Positions 34,712-43,283 are shown, counted from the first letter of the stretch. The stretch is DNA of 64,000 nt from an uncultured Clostridium sp. (GCA_900553125.1 USCB01000005.1:1-64000); one strand, 5' to 3'. The notes: generated by a model not told the origin, from the sequence alone. Numbers and translations are program-made.

Positions 34712-35004
34712 TAGCTTACACATTCTACTATTAAATTAACGCCATCTTTAAAGCCTTGCTTGTAATATTTTTCTAAACTAGCACAATATCTTTTTGAAAC
34801 ATCTTCAAGTGCATAATCAAGCATCTCTTCTATTTTATTTCTTAGTCTATCTTCTTTAACTTGCTCTATTAATTTTCTTAATTTATCTTCATTTCCATCT
34901 CGTTTAATTTCTAAAATTACATTTTTTTCTTCATCAGAAACATTCGCAAGTACTCTTTGCTCTCTGTCAAAAAAAATAGATTCTAATATTGTTTCTTCTC
35001 CCAT
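34711..35004 (-). CDS. DUF6809-like small ICE protein
   Basis: 97 aa. Helical, with a C-terminal LEKYYKQGFKDGVNLIVEC that resembles the KESFKLGFKEA segment of the protein at 38402-38731. Both look like the DUF6809 family of small ICE proteins, function unknown. Good GGAGG-type site upstream. Confidence 0.5.
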   Translation of the reverse strand: MGEETILESIFFDREQRVLANVSDEEKNVILEIKRDGNEDKLRKLIEQVKEDRLRNKIEEMLDYALEDVSKRYCASLEKYYKQGFKDGVNLIVECVS

Positions 35005-35064
35005 ATCTTATACCTCCTGTATAAGATTATACTACGGTGTTTTTATATATCCAAACCTTTTATT

Positions 35065-35640
35065 TTAAAATTCCATATCATTTTCTTCAGCCATTTCTTT
35101 ATTCTCTAATTTATAATTTAGTTCTTTTATTTCATTTTTTAATTTAGTATTTTCTTCTACTAATAATGCTTTTTCTAATAAATTTATATCTTCATTTTTG
35201 AATTCTTTATCTATATTTTTAGTTTTATTCATACTTATATAACTTGTTTCTGTAACAATAACATGATCTAATAGTTCAATATTAAATGTTTTCAATAATT
35301 TATTAGTAATATTAGTTATATGTATATCTTCTTTACTAGGATGTAGAGAATTTGAAGGATGATTGTGTACTAAGATAACTCTATCACTCGTGCTCATCAA
35401 TGCAGTTCTTATTATATTTTTTGTATCTACTAAAATTCCACAACTTGATTCAACACCTAAAAGACTTATCTTTCTGATATTATTACTTTTATCTAAACCT
35501 ATAAATATCAAATGCTCTTGAATTGCATCTTTTATTTCTTGAACTTCCTCTAAATCATAAATATCATTTGTATTACTTACTTTTATATCCTTTATAATTT
35601 CCTTTTTTGGTTTTTTATCTATTTCTAATTCTATACTCAT
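35065..35640 (-). CDS. RadC-like JAB-domain protein
   Basis: 191 aa. The JAB/MPN+ metal-binding motif reads VHNHPSNSLHPSKEDI (about residues 90-107), as in RadC-family proteins that are common in ICEs and plasmids, often next to antirestriction genes. It is shorter than chromosomal RadC and lacks the HhH part. A coiled C-terminus ends in AEENDMEF, almost the same tail as ArdA next door (EEDDMEF). Function is unproven; probably acts on incoming DNA or proteins. Confidence 0.82.
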   Translation of the reverse strand: MSIELEIDKKPKKEIIKDIKVSNTNDIYDLEEVQEIKDAIQEHLIFIGLDKSNNIRKISLLGVESSCGILVDTKNIIRTALMSTSDRVILVHNHPSNSLHPSKEDIHITNITNKLLKTFNIELLDHVIVTETSYISMNKTKNIDKEFKNEDINLLEKALLVEENTKLKNEIKELNYKLENKEMAEENDMEF

Positions 35641-35652
35641 TATTCCTCCAAA

Positions 35653-36615
35653 TTAAAATTCCATATCATCTTCCTCAATTTTTTCTATTTCACTAACTTC
35701 AATACTTCTATCTTTTAAATCTTGTTTTATTTCTTCTATTTGTTCTTCACTAACAGATTTAAAACCTGCATTTTCAAAGTCATCTCCTACAACAAAACAA
35801 TTTCCTACAATATAATCATATCCAAAATCGAGATTAGGTTTTTGATTAAGAATCTTCCCTTCTTCATTACAAACTAATAATAAATCTTCTTTATAAGGTA
35901 CTACTTCAATTAATCCTCCAACTAGCTTTTGCTTAGCTTCTAATGTATCATCAATCTCCATTACTGCCGGATCTTTTCCTACTTGTTTGTATATAACTTT
36001 TAACTTTTTTTCTTTTTCTCCTTCCATGTCGTACATCTCTATTATTTCTTGTAATGAATATTTATTTAGTTCTATACTTTCGCTTTTATCTATGTAACCT
36101 TCATCTAATAATTCAACATACCCACTCATTTCAGCATCTCTACCATAACTTTCAAAATCAAAATATCCTTCAATTCCATGTTGTTTTAATACATCTAATA
36201 AACCTGTATCTTTAGCAAATCTATATCCATATTTTTCTTCTGCTGACATAGTCCAACTATCTATTTGATAAGAATAATAAGGTATTTCATCTTCTTGAAT
36301 AATTATATTCATTAATTGTTCAATACTTAAATTTCCCTCTGAATTTGCATATCCTTCGATTGCCTCCATATTATAAATATTTTCGGATACTTTCGCTAAT
36401 AAATTAAGCATCTTTATACTTTCATATTCACTAACTTTATATGGTAAATCTGTTTCAAAATCATTTATCATATATTCTTCGTATTCCTCATTAAGTCCCA
36501 CTACTTCTTTTAAAAATTCATCGATCTCTTCTTTTTCTTTTGGTAGTTCTAACCATCCTCCTTTTAATTCTCCTTCATTATATTTACCTAAATTACCAAC
36601 CCATATATTAAGCAT
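35653..36615 (-). CDS. ardA: Antirestriction ArdA fused to a DUF3846 domain
   Basis: 320 aa. Residues about 1-190 match ArdA, a DNA-mimic protein that blocks type I restriction enzymes: IWVGNLGKYNEGELKGGWLE, the DSWTMSAEEKYG region and GYFDFESYGRDAEMSG. Residues about 205-300 look like DUF3846 (LKVIYKQVGKDPAVMEIDD, then LLLVCNEEGK). It would protect the element in a restricting recipient. Ends EEDDMEF. AAGGAGA upstream of ATG; preceded by a terminator. Confidence 0.85.
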   Translation of the reverse strand: MLNIWVGNLGKYNEGELKGGWLELPKEKEEIDEFLKEVVGLNEEYEEYMINDFETDLPYKVSEYESIKMLNLLAKVSENIYNMEAIEGYANSEGNLSIEQLMNIIIQEDEIPYYSYQIDSWTMSAEEKYGYRFAKDTGLLDVLKQHGIEGYFDFESYGRDAEMSGYVELLDEGYIDKSESIELNKYSLQEIIEMYDMEGEKEKKLKVIYKQVGKDPAVMEIDDTLEAKQKLVGGLIEVVPYKEDLLLVCNEEGKILNQKPNLDFGYDYIVGNCFVVGDDFENAGFKSVSEEQIEEIKQDLKDRSIEVSEIEKIEEDDMEF

Positions 36616-36636
36616 AAACTCTCTCCTTCCTTACAC

Positions 36637-36672
36637 AAAAAAAGAGCTAGTAATTTTATTTTTCACTAACTC
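36637..36672 (-). terminator. Terminator upstream of ardA
   Basis: GAGTTAGT/ACTAGCTC stem followed by seven T on the minus strand, just before the ardA ribosome binding site. Confidence 0.75.
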
Positions 36673-36677
36673 TCATC

Positions 36678-36953
36678 TTATATCTTTACTAAAACTTCTT
36701 TCATTAGAATTTCATCAACTAAACCATCAATCATTTGTTGGTATTTAGCCACAACATACATTTCACTTGTTTTTGGTTCTTTATATTCTGTTTTTATTTC
36801 TTTTTCTAATTTTTCCTTTAATTGTAAAATATATTGTTCTCTTTCAAATATTTTTGTATTTAGTTCACCTGTTAATTCTAGTTCTTGTTTTCTGTATGGA
36901 TAATTTTTCTCCATATTACTTAAAATCATCTGCCCGTATTTTCCAAAAATCAT
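36678..36953 (-). CDS. TnpV-like small protein
   Basis: 91 aa, almost wholly helical (KYGQMILSNMEKNYPYRKQE near the start, KYQQMIDGLVDEILMKEVLV at the end). The ending resembles TnpV-type proteins of clostridial elements. Function unknown. Assignment is tentative. Confidence 0.45.
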   Translation of the reverse strand: MIFGKYGQMILSNMEKNYPYRKQELELTGELNTKIFEREQYILQLKEKLEKEIKTEYKEPKTSEMYVVAKYQQMIDGLVDEILMKEVLVKI

Positions 36954-37012
36954 TGTTTTCTACCTTCTTTCATTTATATTATACTTTACTAGTATCAGGT
37001 TTTCCAAACCTC

Positions 37013-37048
37013 AAAATAAAAGAGATACAAAGTTTTCTCTGCATCTCT
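37013..37048 (-). terminator. Terminator upstream of the TnpV-like gene
   Basis: AGAGATGCA/TGTATCTCT stem followed by TTTATTTT on the minus strand. Confidence 0.65.
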
Positions 37049-37073
37049 ACAAGTATTTCATTATACATATTAT

Positions 37074-37111
37074 ACCACCTATTTTTAGCTTTTCAAGGTG
37101 GTCTTTTTTTT
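37074..37111 (+). terminator. Plus-strand terminator in the ICE
   Basis: ACCACCT/AGGTGGT stem with a 15-base loop and eight T on the plus strand. No plus-strand gene precedes it, so it may block antisense transcription. Confidence 0.5.
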
Positions 37112-37151
37112 GTACTCTTTTTTGTGTGTACTTTTTATAGTACTATTTTTG

Positions 37152-37646
37152 TTAAACTTTTTTATACTTAGATTTTAATTTTGATATCTCCATATTATCT
37201 TCCAACTCATTTAATCGTTCAAATTCATTTATCAATGTATTTATTGGAATATTCAAATCTAATACAGGTTTTAGCATATTTTCTAATTCAGTTATCTTTT
37301 TATCCTTTTCTTTTAGTTGATATTCAAGTTGTTTAGTATATTCATCAACTCTATCTTCATTTATTAAATAAGTTTTTTCTTTTTCAAACTTTATTCCATT
37401 TATTTCACAACTCTTGTCCCAATTAGGATTTTGATATTGCTTACTTTCCTCATTAAAATTTATTCTATGTTGTAATAATAATGTTCTTAGTAAAAACTCT
37501 GTATCGTGATTTGCTTCATCAAATGCTGTTTCTGTAGCAATATACACTAAATCTTTATACATATTCCTTAAAACATCTATACTTAATTCTTCTATTGGCT
37601 GTTCCATATAATTATTATAATTTTTCTTCAAATCATCCCAAAGCAT
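37152..37646 (-). CDS. Hypothetical 164-aa ICE protein
   Basis: Start at ATG 37646 chosen because GGAG lies nine bases upstream and the preceding gene stops at 37651. Helical: DVLRNMYKDLVYIATETAF, then a conserved-looking HDTEFLLRTLLLQH, and a C-terminal coiled coil. Not recognised; looks like a family of ICE accessory proteins with a shared N-terminal helical domain. Confidence 0.5.
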   Translation of the reverse strand: MLWDDLKKNYNNYMEQPIEELSIDVLRNMYKDLVYIATETAFDEANHDTEFLLRTLLLQHRINFNEESKQYQNPNWDKSCEINGIKFEKEKTYLINEDRVDEYTKQLEYQLKEKDKKITELENMLKPVLDLNIPINTLINEFERLNELEDNMEISKLKSKYKKV

Positions 37647-37650
37647 ATTA

Positions 37651-38196
37651 TTATTCTCCTTTTTTATATAATGTTTTCTCATAATACTCAAAAATATCTT
37701 CTATTTCTTTGCCTCTAAACGATCTTCTATAATCGTTTTGTTCGTTAGTTTTCCACCATTCAAATTTTTCTTTAATTTTATTTCTTATTTCTGTAGTGTC
37801 TATATCAGAATTTTTTTCTATTGCAAATAAAACTTTTATAATATCTCCTCCACAAATAAAAAAATCAAAATATCTTACTTCATCATTACCATATTTCCCC
37901 TTAATTTTTTCTATTTCTTTATCATAGGAAATATATAGATAATCATCTTTAAACAAGTGATTTTCTTTTAAATATGTATAATATAAATCTTTTACTCCTG
38001 ATGTTTTTACAAATCCTGTCATATACCATATTGTTCTACTTCTAATTTTAATATAATCTTTTGACAAATCTTCTTCCTTAATTTTTGTAGGATAAAATCC
38101 CTTTGAATATAAAAATTTATTTTTTTCATCAGTTGGTCTCCAAGTTTTTCTATCCAATTTTCCTTTTGAATACCAATCTGCATTTATTTTTTTCAT
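37651..38196 (-). CDS. Hypothetical 181-aa protein
   Basis: Not recognised. Soluble, Lys- and Tyr-rich alpha/beta protein with KGYN/GFYPTKIKEEDL and a YFDFFICGGDIIKVLFAIEK strand-helix segment. In an operon with the flanking small proteins. Confidence 0.45.
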   Translation of the reverse strand: MKKINADWYSKGKLDRKTWRPTDEKNKFLYSKGFYPTKIKEEDLSKDYIKIRSRTIWYMTGFVKTSGVKDLYYTYLKENHLFKDDYLYISYDKEIEKIKGKYGNDEVRYFDFFICGGDIIKVLFAIEKNSDIDTTEIRNKIKEKFEWWKTNEQNDYRRSFRGKEIEDIFEYYEKTLYKKGE

Positions 38197-38203
38197 ATTT
38201 TAA

Positions 38204-38389
38204 TTAACCTTTCTTTTTATTTTTTTCTTTTCTATCTAGCCATTCTATATCTTCTTTTTTACCTCCTACTCTGCAATAATCATCTCCTCCATCTATATAA
38301 CAAGATCCACACTTGCACATTTGAAAATCATGTCTGTATTTGCTTTGTAATATATCTCCGCATTTTTTACATTTTATTCTCTCTCCCAT
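38204..38389 (-). CDS. Small zinc-ribbon-like protein (DUF7695-like)
   Basis: 61 aa with paired cysteines, CKKCGDIL and CKCGSC, plus a later DDYCRVGG. This looks like a zinc ribbon found in small ICE and phage proteins. AAGGAGG upstream of the ATG. Function unknown. Confidence 0.6.
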   Translation of the reverse strand: MGERIKCKKCGDILQSKYRHDFQMCKCGSCYIDGGDDYCRVGGKKEDIEWLDRKEKNKKKG

Positions 38390-38401
38390 TGTATCCTCCT
38401 T

Positions 38402-38731
38402 CTATATTTTCAACATATCCGTAGATTCAAAATATATGTAAGCTTCTTTAAATCCTAATTTAAAAGATTCTTTTAACTCAATCATATTAATTTCTTCTTG
38501 TAACTTTAGTATTTCTATAATTGCATTTTCTTCTTCATCATTTAATTTAGTTTTCTCTCCATCTTCTAATAAAGTTACTACATTAGGATATTTATTTTTG
38601 ATTTCACAAATAACTTTGTTTATTTTTTTATATTCAGATCCTAACATTATTCTCATTACCCTTTGATTTTCAAAATAATCTGCAAAATCATCTGTATATT
38701 GATCAAAAAATCCTTCGTCCAATTTTTCCAT
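38402..38731 (-). CDS. DUF6809-like protein
   Basis: 109 aa, helical, with LKESFKLGFKEAYIYF at the end matching the similar segment of the 97-aa protein at 34711-35004. Function unknown. GGAGG upstream. Confidence 0.5.
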   Translation of the reverse strand: MEKLDEGFFDQYTDDFADYFENQRVMRIMLGSEYKKINKVICEIKNKYPNVVTLLEDGEKTKLNDEEENAIIEILKLQEEINMIELKESFKLGFKEAYIYFESTDMLKI

Positions 38732-38803
38732 GTTTTTTCCTCCTTATTTTTAATCATTATACAGTGAGCATATATCAAATCCCAAACCCTTTTTATAAAA
38801 AAT

Positions 38804-38846
38804 AAAAAAAAATAACCTAGTACATAAGATTTGTACTAAGTTATCA
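38804..38846 (-). terminator. Terminator upstream of the DUF6809-like gene
   Basis: ATAACTTAGTACA/TGTACTAGGTTAT stem of 13 bp with two GT pairs, then a run of T on the minus strand. Confidence 0.75.
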
Positions 38847-38865
38847 CCTACAACTTGTAATTTGA

Positions 38866-39189
38866 CTAACTATTTTTTATTTTATTACCTATAAAACATC
38901 CAATTATTGATAATATAAGATATATAAATATAAATATCAGAACTGAGTCATTATAAAATATAAACATTGTTGGAATAAATAATAAAACTAACAATATTGA
39001 CACCATTATTTTTAAGCCATACTTTTTACAAAATAGCACTGATATTATCAATGAGTACAACGGATAAACAATCCATAAATCACTCAAAAAAGTATAATTT
39101 GTACTTTCGGGTACTATTTTGTTAATAATTGGTATTATATTATATATAACTAAGGTTAATAATATAAATTTAATAATATCTTTTTTCAT
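38866..39189 (-). CDS. Small polytopic membrane protein
   Basis: 107 aa, about three transmembrane helices. Found directly downstream of the VanZ and carboxypeptidase genes, so perhaps part of the same envelope-related cargo. Family not recognised. Confidence 0.5.
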   Translation of the reverse strand: MKKDIIKFILLTLVIYNIIPIINKIVPESTNYTFLSDLWIVYPLYSLIISVLFCKKYGLKIMVSILLVLLFIPTMFIFYNDSVLIFIFIYLILSIIGCFIGNKIKNS

Positions 39190-39263
39190 ATAATCCTCAC
39201 TTTCAAATTACTATATATCTACCTATTTGCAAAATTGTAATTTATATGTTTTGAAAATTTATT

Positions 39264-39884
39264 TTATTGAAAAATAAGCGGTTCAATATTCCAAGCAAAC
39301 CAAAAAGGATAATATAAGAAAAACATACCCAAAAAGCTTAAAAGTATATACCATATTACATCACTCTTACCTTTTACAGGCTTTTTTAAATGCTCTCCAA
39401 AACATAATGAAACTATTTGCCAAATAATATATCCGATTAATGCACCTATTGTATTAGCAATTAAATCATTGACATCAGTTGTACGGTTCGTAATTAATTG
39501 AGATATTTCTATCATTAATGAAAAACCTGCCCCTAAAAATAATGTTTTATAAAATTTACGATAGTTCTTCCAAATAAAAGGAACTAAAAATCCAAAAGGA
39601 ACAAGCATTAAAATATTTAAGTAAAAAGTTTTCTCTATGATGTTAAAAGGGATGAGATTAATATTAGCTTGAATAATTGATGTATTATCTCCACCTTTTG
39701 GTGCATAAAATATATTTGTTAAACCTCCTGCACCAGTTAAATCATATACTTTCCAAAGATATAAAACGAAAATTAGCATTGCTAAAATTGATAAATGATA
39801 CCCTTTCCTTTTTCTTGCTGTAAAGTAAATAGTACACGGTAAAACAGCACATAAAATGCTATATATCACTTCTATAATAATCAT
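39264..39884 (-). CDS. VanZ-family membrane protein
   Basis: 206 aa with five transmembrane segments. VanZ signature region: LNIILMLVPFGFLVPFIW-like segment (about 105-125), GFSLMIEISQLITNRTTDVNDLIANTIGALIGY (about 135-165) with the conserved Glu and Asp-Asn pair. VanZ-like proteins can lower binding of lipoglycopeptides such as teicoplanin; many homologues have no known role. Adjacent to a D,D-carboxypeptidase gene (15-bp gap). Confidence 0.85.
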   Translation of the reverse strand: MIIIEVIYSILCAVLPCTIYFTARKRKGYHLSILAMLIFVLYLWKVYDLTGAGGLTNIFYAPKGGDNTSIIQANINLIPFNIIEKTFYLNILMLVPFGFLVPFIWKNYRKFYKTLFLGAGFSLMIEISQLITNRTTDVNDLIANTIGALIGYIIWQIVSLCFGEHLKKPVKGKSDVIWYILLSFLGMFFLYYPFWFAWNIEPLIFQ

Positions 39885-39899
39885 CTCCTTTATTTTAAC

Positions 39900-40853
39900 T
39901 TACTTTTTCAAATAATCTGATTCATCTATTGTTTTTAAAACATAATTAACATCATCATATCGTGAATAATTAGATTGTGAACCTAAACTACATATCAAAA
40001 ATTCTTTTCCATGCTTTTTATATAATACTACTAAATTAAAATCATCAGATAAAGAACCTGTTTTTACACCAATTACATTTTTGTTATAATATTCTGATGT
40101 AGGATCAAGGAATGTATTTGTATTTTTCCAAGTCTGCATGCTACTATCTGGTAAAGTTGCTGTATATGAAGTTTGAGAAACTATATCCTTAAACCATTCA
40201 TTCTTTAATAAATCCATTACAACTTCTTTTAAGTCTAATACAGTTGTATGGGCTTCTGTATCAAATCCACTTGGATCATATAAAATAGTATCCTTATAAT
40301 CATTTTGTTTTAAATATTCATTCAAGTTTTTCATAAAGACTTCTATTCGCTCTTTGCTAGTAGTAGCTTTAGGAGATATAATACCTCCACAATAATCAGC
40401 TAATACATAGGCTGCATCATTCCCTGATGGTACTAACATTGCAGCAAATAAATTTTTAACATAATATTTCTTTTCTTTAATGTTTGCAACAGATGAACCT
40501 TGTTTTGTTAATGAAATTGCTTCATTTTTTGCCAAAACTACATCATCTAAATCAACGAGTGTTGTTGCATAGTCAATAACAAATAATTTAGCTAAACTTG
40601 CAGGAGTTTGTTGTTCATTTGCTCTTTTAGAAACAAAATCGTTATTATTTGAAAGATCAACCGCTATCAATGATTTTGCATTATATGAATCTGGTATAGT
40701 ATATCTGTTTATAAAACTATTTATTTTATTTTTTGTATCTCTAAAATTTTCTGGTTCAAGCGCCCAAGGTATAAAAATTCTTCCAAGTATTATTATTGCA
40801 AAAAAAACTATTACTATATACTTTGCTTTTTTCTTTTTATTACAACCTCTCAT
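39900..40853 (-). CDS. D-alanyl-D-alanine carboxypeptidase (peptidase S11)
   Basis: 317 aa. N-terminal membrane anchor, then the penicilloyl-serine fold: SXXK in TPASLAKLF, SXN in PSGNDAAY and KTG in GVKTGSLSD. Removes the terminal D-Ala from peptidoglycan stem peptides outside the membrane. It has no C-terminal amphipathic anchor like classical DacA. Together with VanZ it forms an envelope-modifying cargo pair. AAGGAG upstream of ATG 40853. Confidence 0.9.
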   Translation of the reverse strand: MRGCNKKKKAKYIVIVFFAIIILGRIFIPWALEPENFRDTKNKINSFINRYTIPDSYNAKSLIAVDLSNNNDFVSKRANEQQTPASLAKLFVIDYATTLVDLDDVVLAKNEAISLTKQGSSVANIKEKKYYVKNLFAAMLVPSGNDAAYVLADYCGGIISPKATTSKERIEVFMKNLNEYLKQNDYKDTILYDPSGFDTEAHTTVLDLKEVVMDLLKNEWFKDIVSQTSYTATLPDSSMQTWKNTNTFLDPTSEYYNKNVIGVKTGSLSDDFNLVVLYKKHGKEFLICSLGSQSNYSRYDDVNYVLKTIDESDYLKK

Positions 40854-40987
40854 TTATAAACTCTCCTTTAGCATATTATACATATATATAAATACAAAAA
40901 CAATTAATTTTTTATTAAATTTATTTCATTTACTAATATAATTTCTTATACAAATTACTAGTTATCGCTAACATTATACCATATTTT
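40854..40987. other. Intergenic, no gene seen
   Basis: Very AT-rich. Possible promoter for the envelope cargo genes, but no clear -35/-10 pair can be assigned by eye. Confidence 0.3.
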
Positions 40988-41431
40988 TTAAATATTACAT
41001 ATATTTTTTGATATTAAATTATTTAAAGTAGCAAGTATTCCAATCTCAAAATAAATATCTTTCAAATAACTCCTTACTGTGCTTTTAGAAACATATAATT
41101 CATCTGCAATAATATCTTCAGGAATGTTACCAAAAAACTTATATTCAACTATTTTCAGTTTTGTTTTATCACATTTTCTAAAATCCTGAAGTACAGTATC
41201 AATTAATTCCTTCCACTTTTTATATTCATTTATTTTGCTATCTATACTAATATTTTTTATTACTTGATCCTCAGTTGCTCTACTAATTTTATTTTTACTT
41301 CTTATTGAAGAATTTATATCTCCACCACTTACTGTATCTTTCTCAAGTTCTAACTCATTTATTAATCTATCATATATTGGGTATTCATATAATTTTTTTC
41401 TAATAATCTTTTTTACCTTTTTAGTAACCAC
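40988..41431 (-). CDS. ArpU/RinA-like regulator with sigma-type HTH
   Basis: 147 aa. The C-terminal helix-turn-helix, NIPEDIIADELYVSKSTVRSY (shown as positions about 112-132), is like that of phage late-gene activators (RinA/ArpU). A central helical region VLQDFRKCDKTKLKIVEYKF precedes it. GTG start after GGAGGT. A distant relative is encoded at 42345-42761. It may activate the transfer operon. Confidence 0.6.
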   Translation of the reverse strand: MVTKKVKKIIRKKLYEYPIYDRLINELELEKDTVSGGDINSSIRSKNKISRATEDQVIKNISIDSKINEYKKWKELIDTVLQDFRKCDKTKLKIVEYKFFGNIPEDIIADELYVSKSTVRSYLKDIYFEIGILATLNNLISKNICNI

Positions 41432-41448
41432 TTTGTACCTCCTAAAAT

Positions 41449-41476
41449 AAAAAAATCACAACTCTTTAGTTGTGTT
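41449..41476 (-). terminator. Terminator upstream of the ArpU-like gene
   Basis: ACACAACT/AGTTGTGA stem, AAAG loop, then seven T on the minus strand, between the preceding stop and the next GGAGGT. Confidence 0.8.
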
Positions 41477-42254
41477 ACATATCTAAATCCATTTCATCTT
41501 CTTCAGTATTTGCTGAAGTAAAATTATTATTTTCATATAAACTATCTAAAAATTCTTTAGGATATTCTCTTTGTTCATAATTATTAAAGCTTTTCTTTTT
41601 AGTATCTTTTTTATCTTTTCTTGCCTCCAATTCTTCCACTCTTATAATTACCCATCTTTTTATTGTTGCATAATCGCTCTCATACTCTACTCCCTTTGAT
41701 TTCTTATATAAAGATAATTCTTCAATACATTTTTTGGTTTTGTTTTCTCCGTATTCTTCTAATAATTTTTTATATTCATAATCATAAAGAAATACATTTT
41801 CATTAAACTTTTCTTTGCTGACTGTGTGTGTATTTATATTATTATCTATTATATTATTATCTTTGACTTTTTCATCAATACCCTCTTGATTTTTTAGTAT
41901 ATAGGGGTATTGATTATTTAGTCTATAGGGTACATCATTTGGAAATATTCTCCTACAAATTATCTCTTTTTTCTCGTTTCTCATTATATCTACAAAAACA
42001 TAATTATTCCTTCTTAAATCAGTTATCCATCTTGAAACTGTTACAGGATCTACTCCTAACTTTTCTCCTAAATATTTATTAGAAGCATAACAATAGCCTT
42101 CTTTATTTGATAAAGCTGTTATAAGAGCATAAAGCAATTTTTCATTAGGTTTTAATCGTTCATTAAATAGAACAGTAGCAGGTATTACTGCATAATATCC
42201 TATTCTTTGTATCTCTTCATCTTTCACAATGGCTATCACTTTCCTTTCCTGCAA
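41475..42254 (-). CDS. HTH_36/replication-initiator-like protein
   Basis: 259 aa, or about 250 if GTG 42227 is the start. N-terminal winged HTH: LNEKL/KLLYALITALSNKEGYCYASN, then LGEKLGVDPVTVSRWITDLR. The rest is charged and ends in EEDEMDLDM, an acidic tail like that of the relaxase and ArdA. Such proteins start replication or act as DnaD-like loaders on ICEs and plasmids. Overlaps the small DUF3789-like gene. Confidence 0.7.
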   Translation of the reverse strand: MQERKVIAIVKDEEIQRIGYYAVIPATVLFNERLKPNEKLLYALITALSNKEGYCYASNKYLGEKLGVDPVTVSRWITDLRRNNYVFVDIMRNEKKEIICRRIFPNDVPYRLNNQYPYILKNQEGIDEKVKDNNIIDNNINTHTVSKEKFNENVFLYDYEYKKLLEEYGENKTKKCIEELSLYKKSKGVEYESDYATIKRWVIIRVEELEARKDKKDTKKKSFNNYEQREYPKEFLDSLYENNNFTSANTEEDEMDLDM

Positions 42255-42327
42255 TTATACAAGCATATAATATCAAGCTTATATTTGCTCCTACTATTAG
42301 TCCTATAATTAATCCTATCCAAAACAT
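42217..42327 (-). CDS. DUF3789-like 36-aa membrane peptide
   Basis: ATG 42327 follows GGAGGTAA. It encodes a single transmembrane helix (WIGLIIGLIVGANISLILYA) and a short polar tail. The layout matches the tiny DUF3789 proteins common in clostridial ICEs. Overlaps the start of the HTH gene downstream, so translation is probably coupled. Confidence 0.6.
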   Translation of the reverse strand: MFWIGLIIGLIVGANISLILYACIIAGKESDSHCER

Positions 42328-42344
42328 TTTTATTACCTCCATAT

Positions 42345-42761
42345 TTAAACCAAATTTCTCATTTTCGCATTTTTATACACGAACTCAATTAACTTGTCCT
42401 TTATTATTTTTTGTTTCTTAAAATCGAATTTAAGAGTTCGCTCAATCTCATCTTTAGATTTCTTTTGAAAATATTTTTGAGTTATAAAATCATAATATTT
42501 CGGATATTTTTGCAACAAAAAAGCAAGTACCTTTTTTATAAGTACTTGCCATCTCTTAAATTCTAGTATTTTTTTATTTTCTATTATCTTAATAACTTGA
42601 TTTTCTAAAGTATTATTACATACTGTTATTCCTTTTCTCCATGCACTCCCACTTACATTAACACTATTTATCAAGCCATCTTTTATCTCATCAATTAGTT
42701 TATCTATATTAATATAGTTATATAAATAATACTCTATCTTTTTGTAATCAGTTTTATTCAT
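42345..42761 (-). CDS. RinA/ArpU-like small regulator
   Basis: 138 aa. Helical, with VLAFLLQKYPKYYDFITQKYF and a C-terminal segment KSKDEIERTLKFDFKKQKII resembling a degenerate HTH. Related in length and layout to the protein at 40988-41431. Overlaps the preceding gene by 8 bp. Confidence 0.5.
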   Translation of the reverse strand: MNKTDYKKIEYYLYNYINIDKLIDEIKDGLINSVNVSGSAWRKGITVCNNTLENQVIKIIENKKILEFKRWQVLIKKVLAFLLQKYPKYYDFITQKYFQKKSKDEIERTLKFDFKKQKIIKDKLIEFVYKNAKMRNLV

Positions 42762-43206
42762 ACTGCCCTATTCCTCCTTCTAGTAACTTTTCTAGTTCAA
42801 GAAATAGGTAATCTTTATCTATCTCATACATATTATTTTCAATAAAATTCATTATTGTATCTTTTATGTAATTGTCATTATATAGCTCAAAGTCATTTAT
42901 ATAGTCTCCTAATTCTTTCTTATTATATGCTAATATAGAATTGCATATAATATCAACTTTATCTTCAGCATTATAAATTGCAATTTCTATTTCTTCTAGT
43001 ATTTGTTCAAATAACTCTAGCATATTATTTAATTCTTCTACTTGTGTTATTCCATCTTGTGATATTCTAAGCCATTCCATAAAGTAATAATCCTCAATAT
43101 ATTCATCATATTCTTCATATATATTTTCTAATTTATATGATATTCTTTTTAATCTTGCAATTTTATTTATTTCATTAATTAATTTATCAATTTTCCCTTT
43201 ATACAT
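42754..43206 (-). CDS. Hypothetical acidic protein, first gene of the ICE
   Basis: 150 aa, not recognised. Acidic, helical, Tyr- and Asp/Glu-rich (EEYDEYIEDYYFMEW). First gene transcribed from the right end, behind a terminator at 43218-43249, with GGAGG upstream of the ATG. Confidence 0.5.
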   Translation of the reverse strand: MYKGKIDKLINEINKIARLKRISYKLENIYEEYDEYIEDYYFMEWLRISQDGITQVEELNNMLELFEQILEEIEIAIYNAEDKVDIICNSILAYNKKELGDYINDFELYNDNYIKDTIMNFIENNMYEIDKDYLFLELEKLLEGGIGQYE

Positions 43207-43217
43207 ATAAAACCTCC

Positions 43218-43249
43218 AAAAAAAAATAATCCCAAATGCCTTGAGATTA
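43218..43249 (-). terminator. Terminator at the right end of the ICE
   Basis: AATCTCAA/TTTGGGATT stem with GGCA loop and nine T on the minus strand, immediately upstream of the first gene. It would stop readthrough from the chromosome, or from int on the circle, unless overridden. Confidence 0.75.
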
Positions 43250-43283
43250 CTTAGTATATTTCACTTCACTTTAATATTATTTC

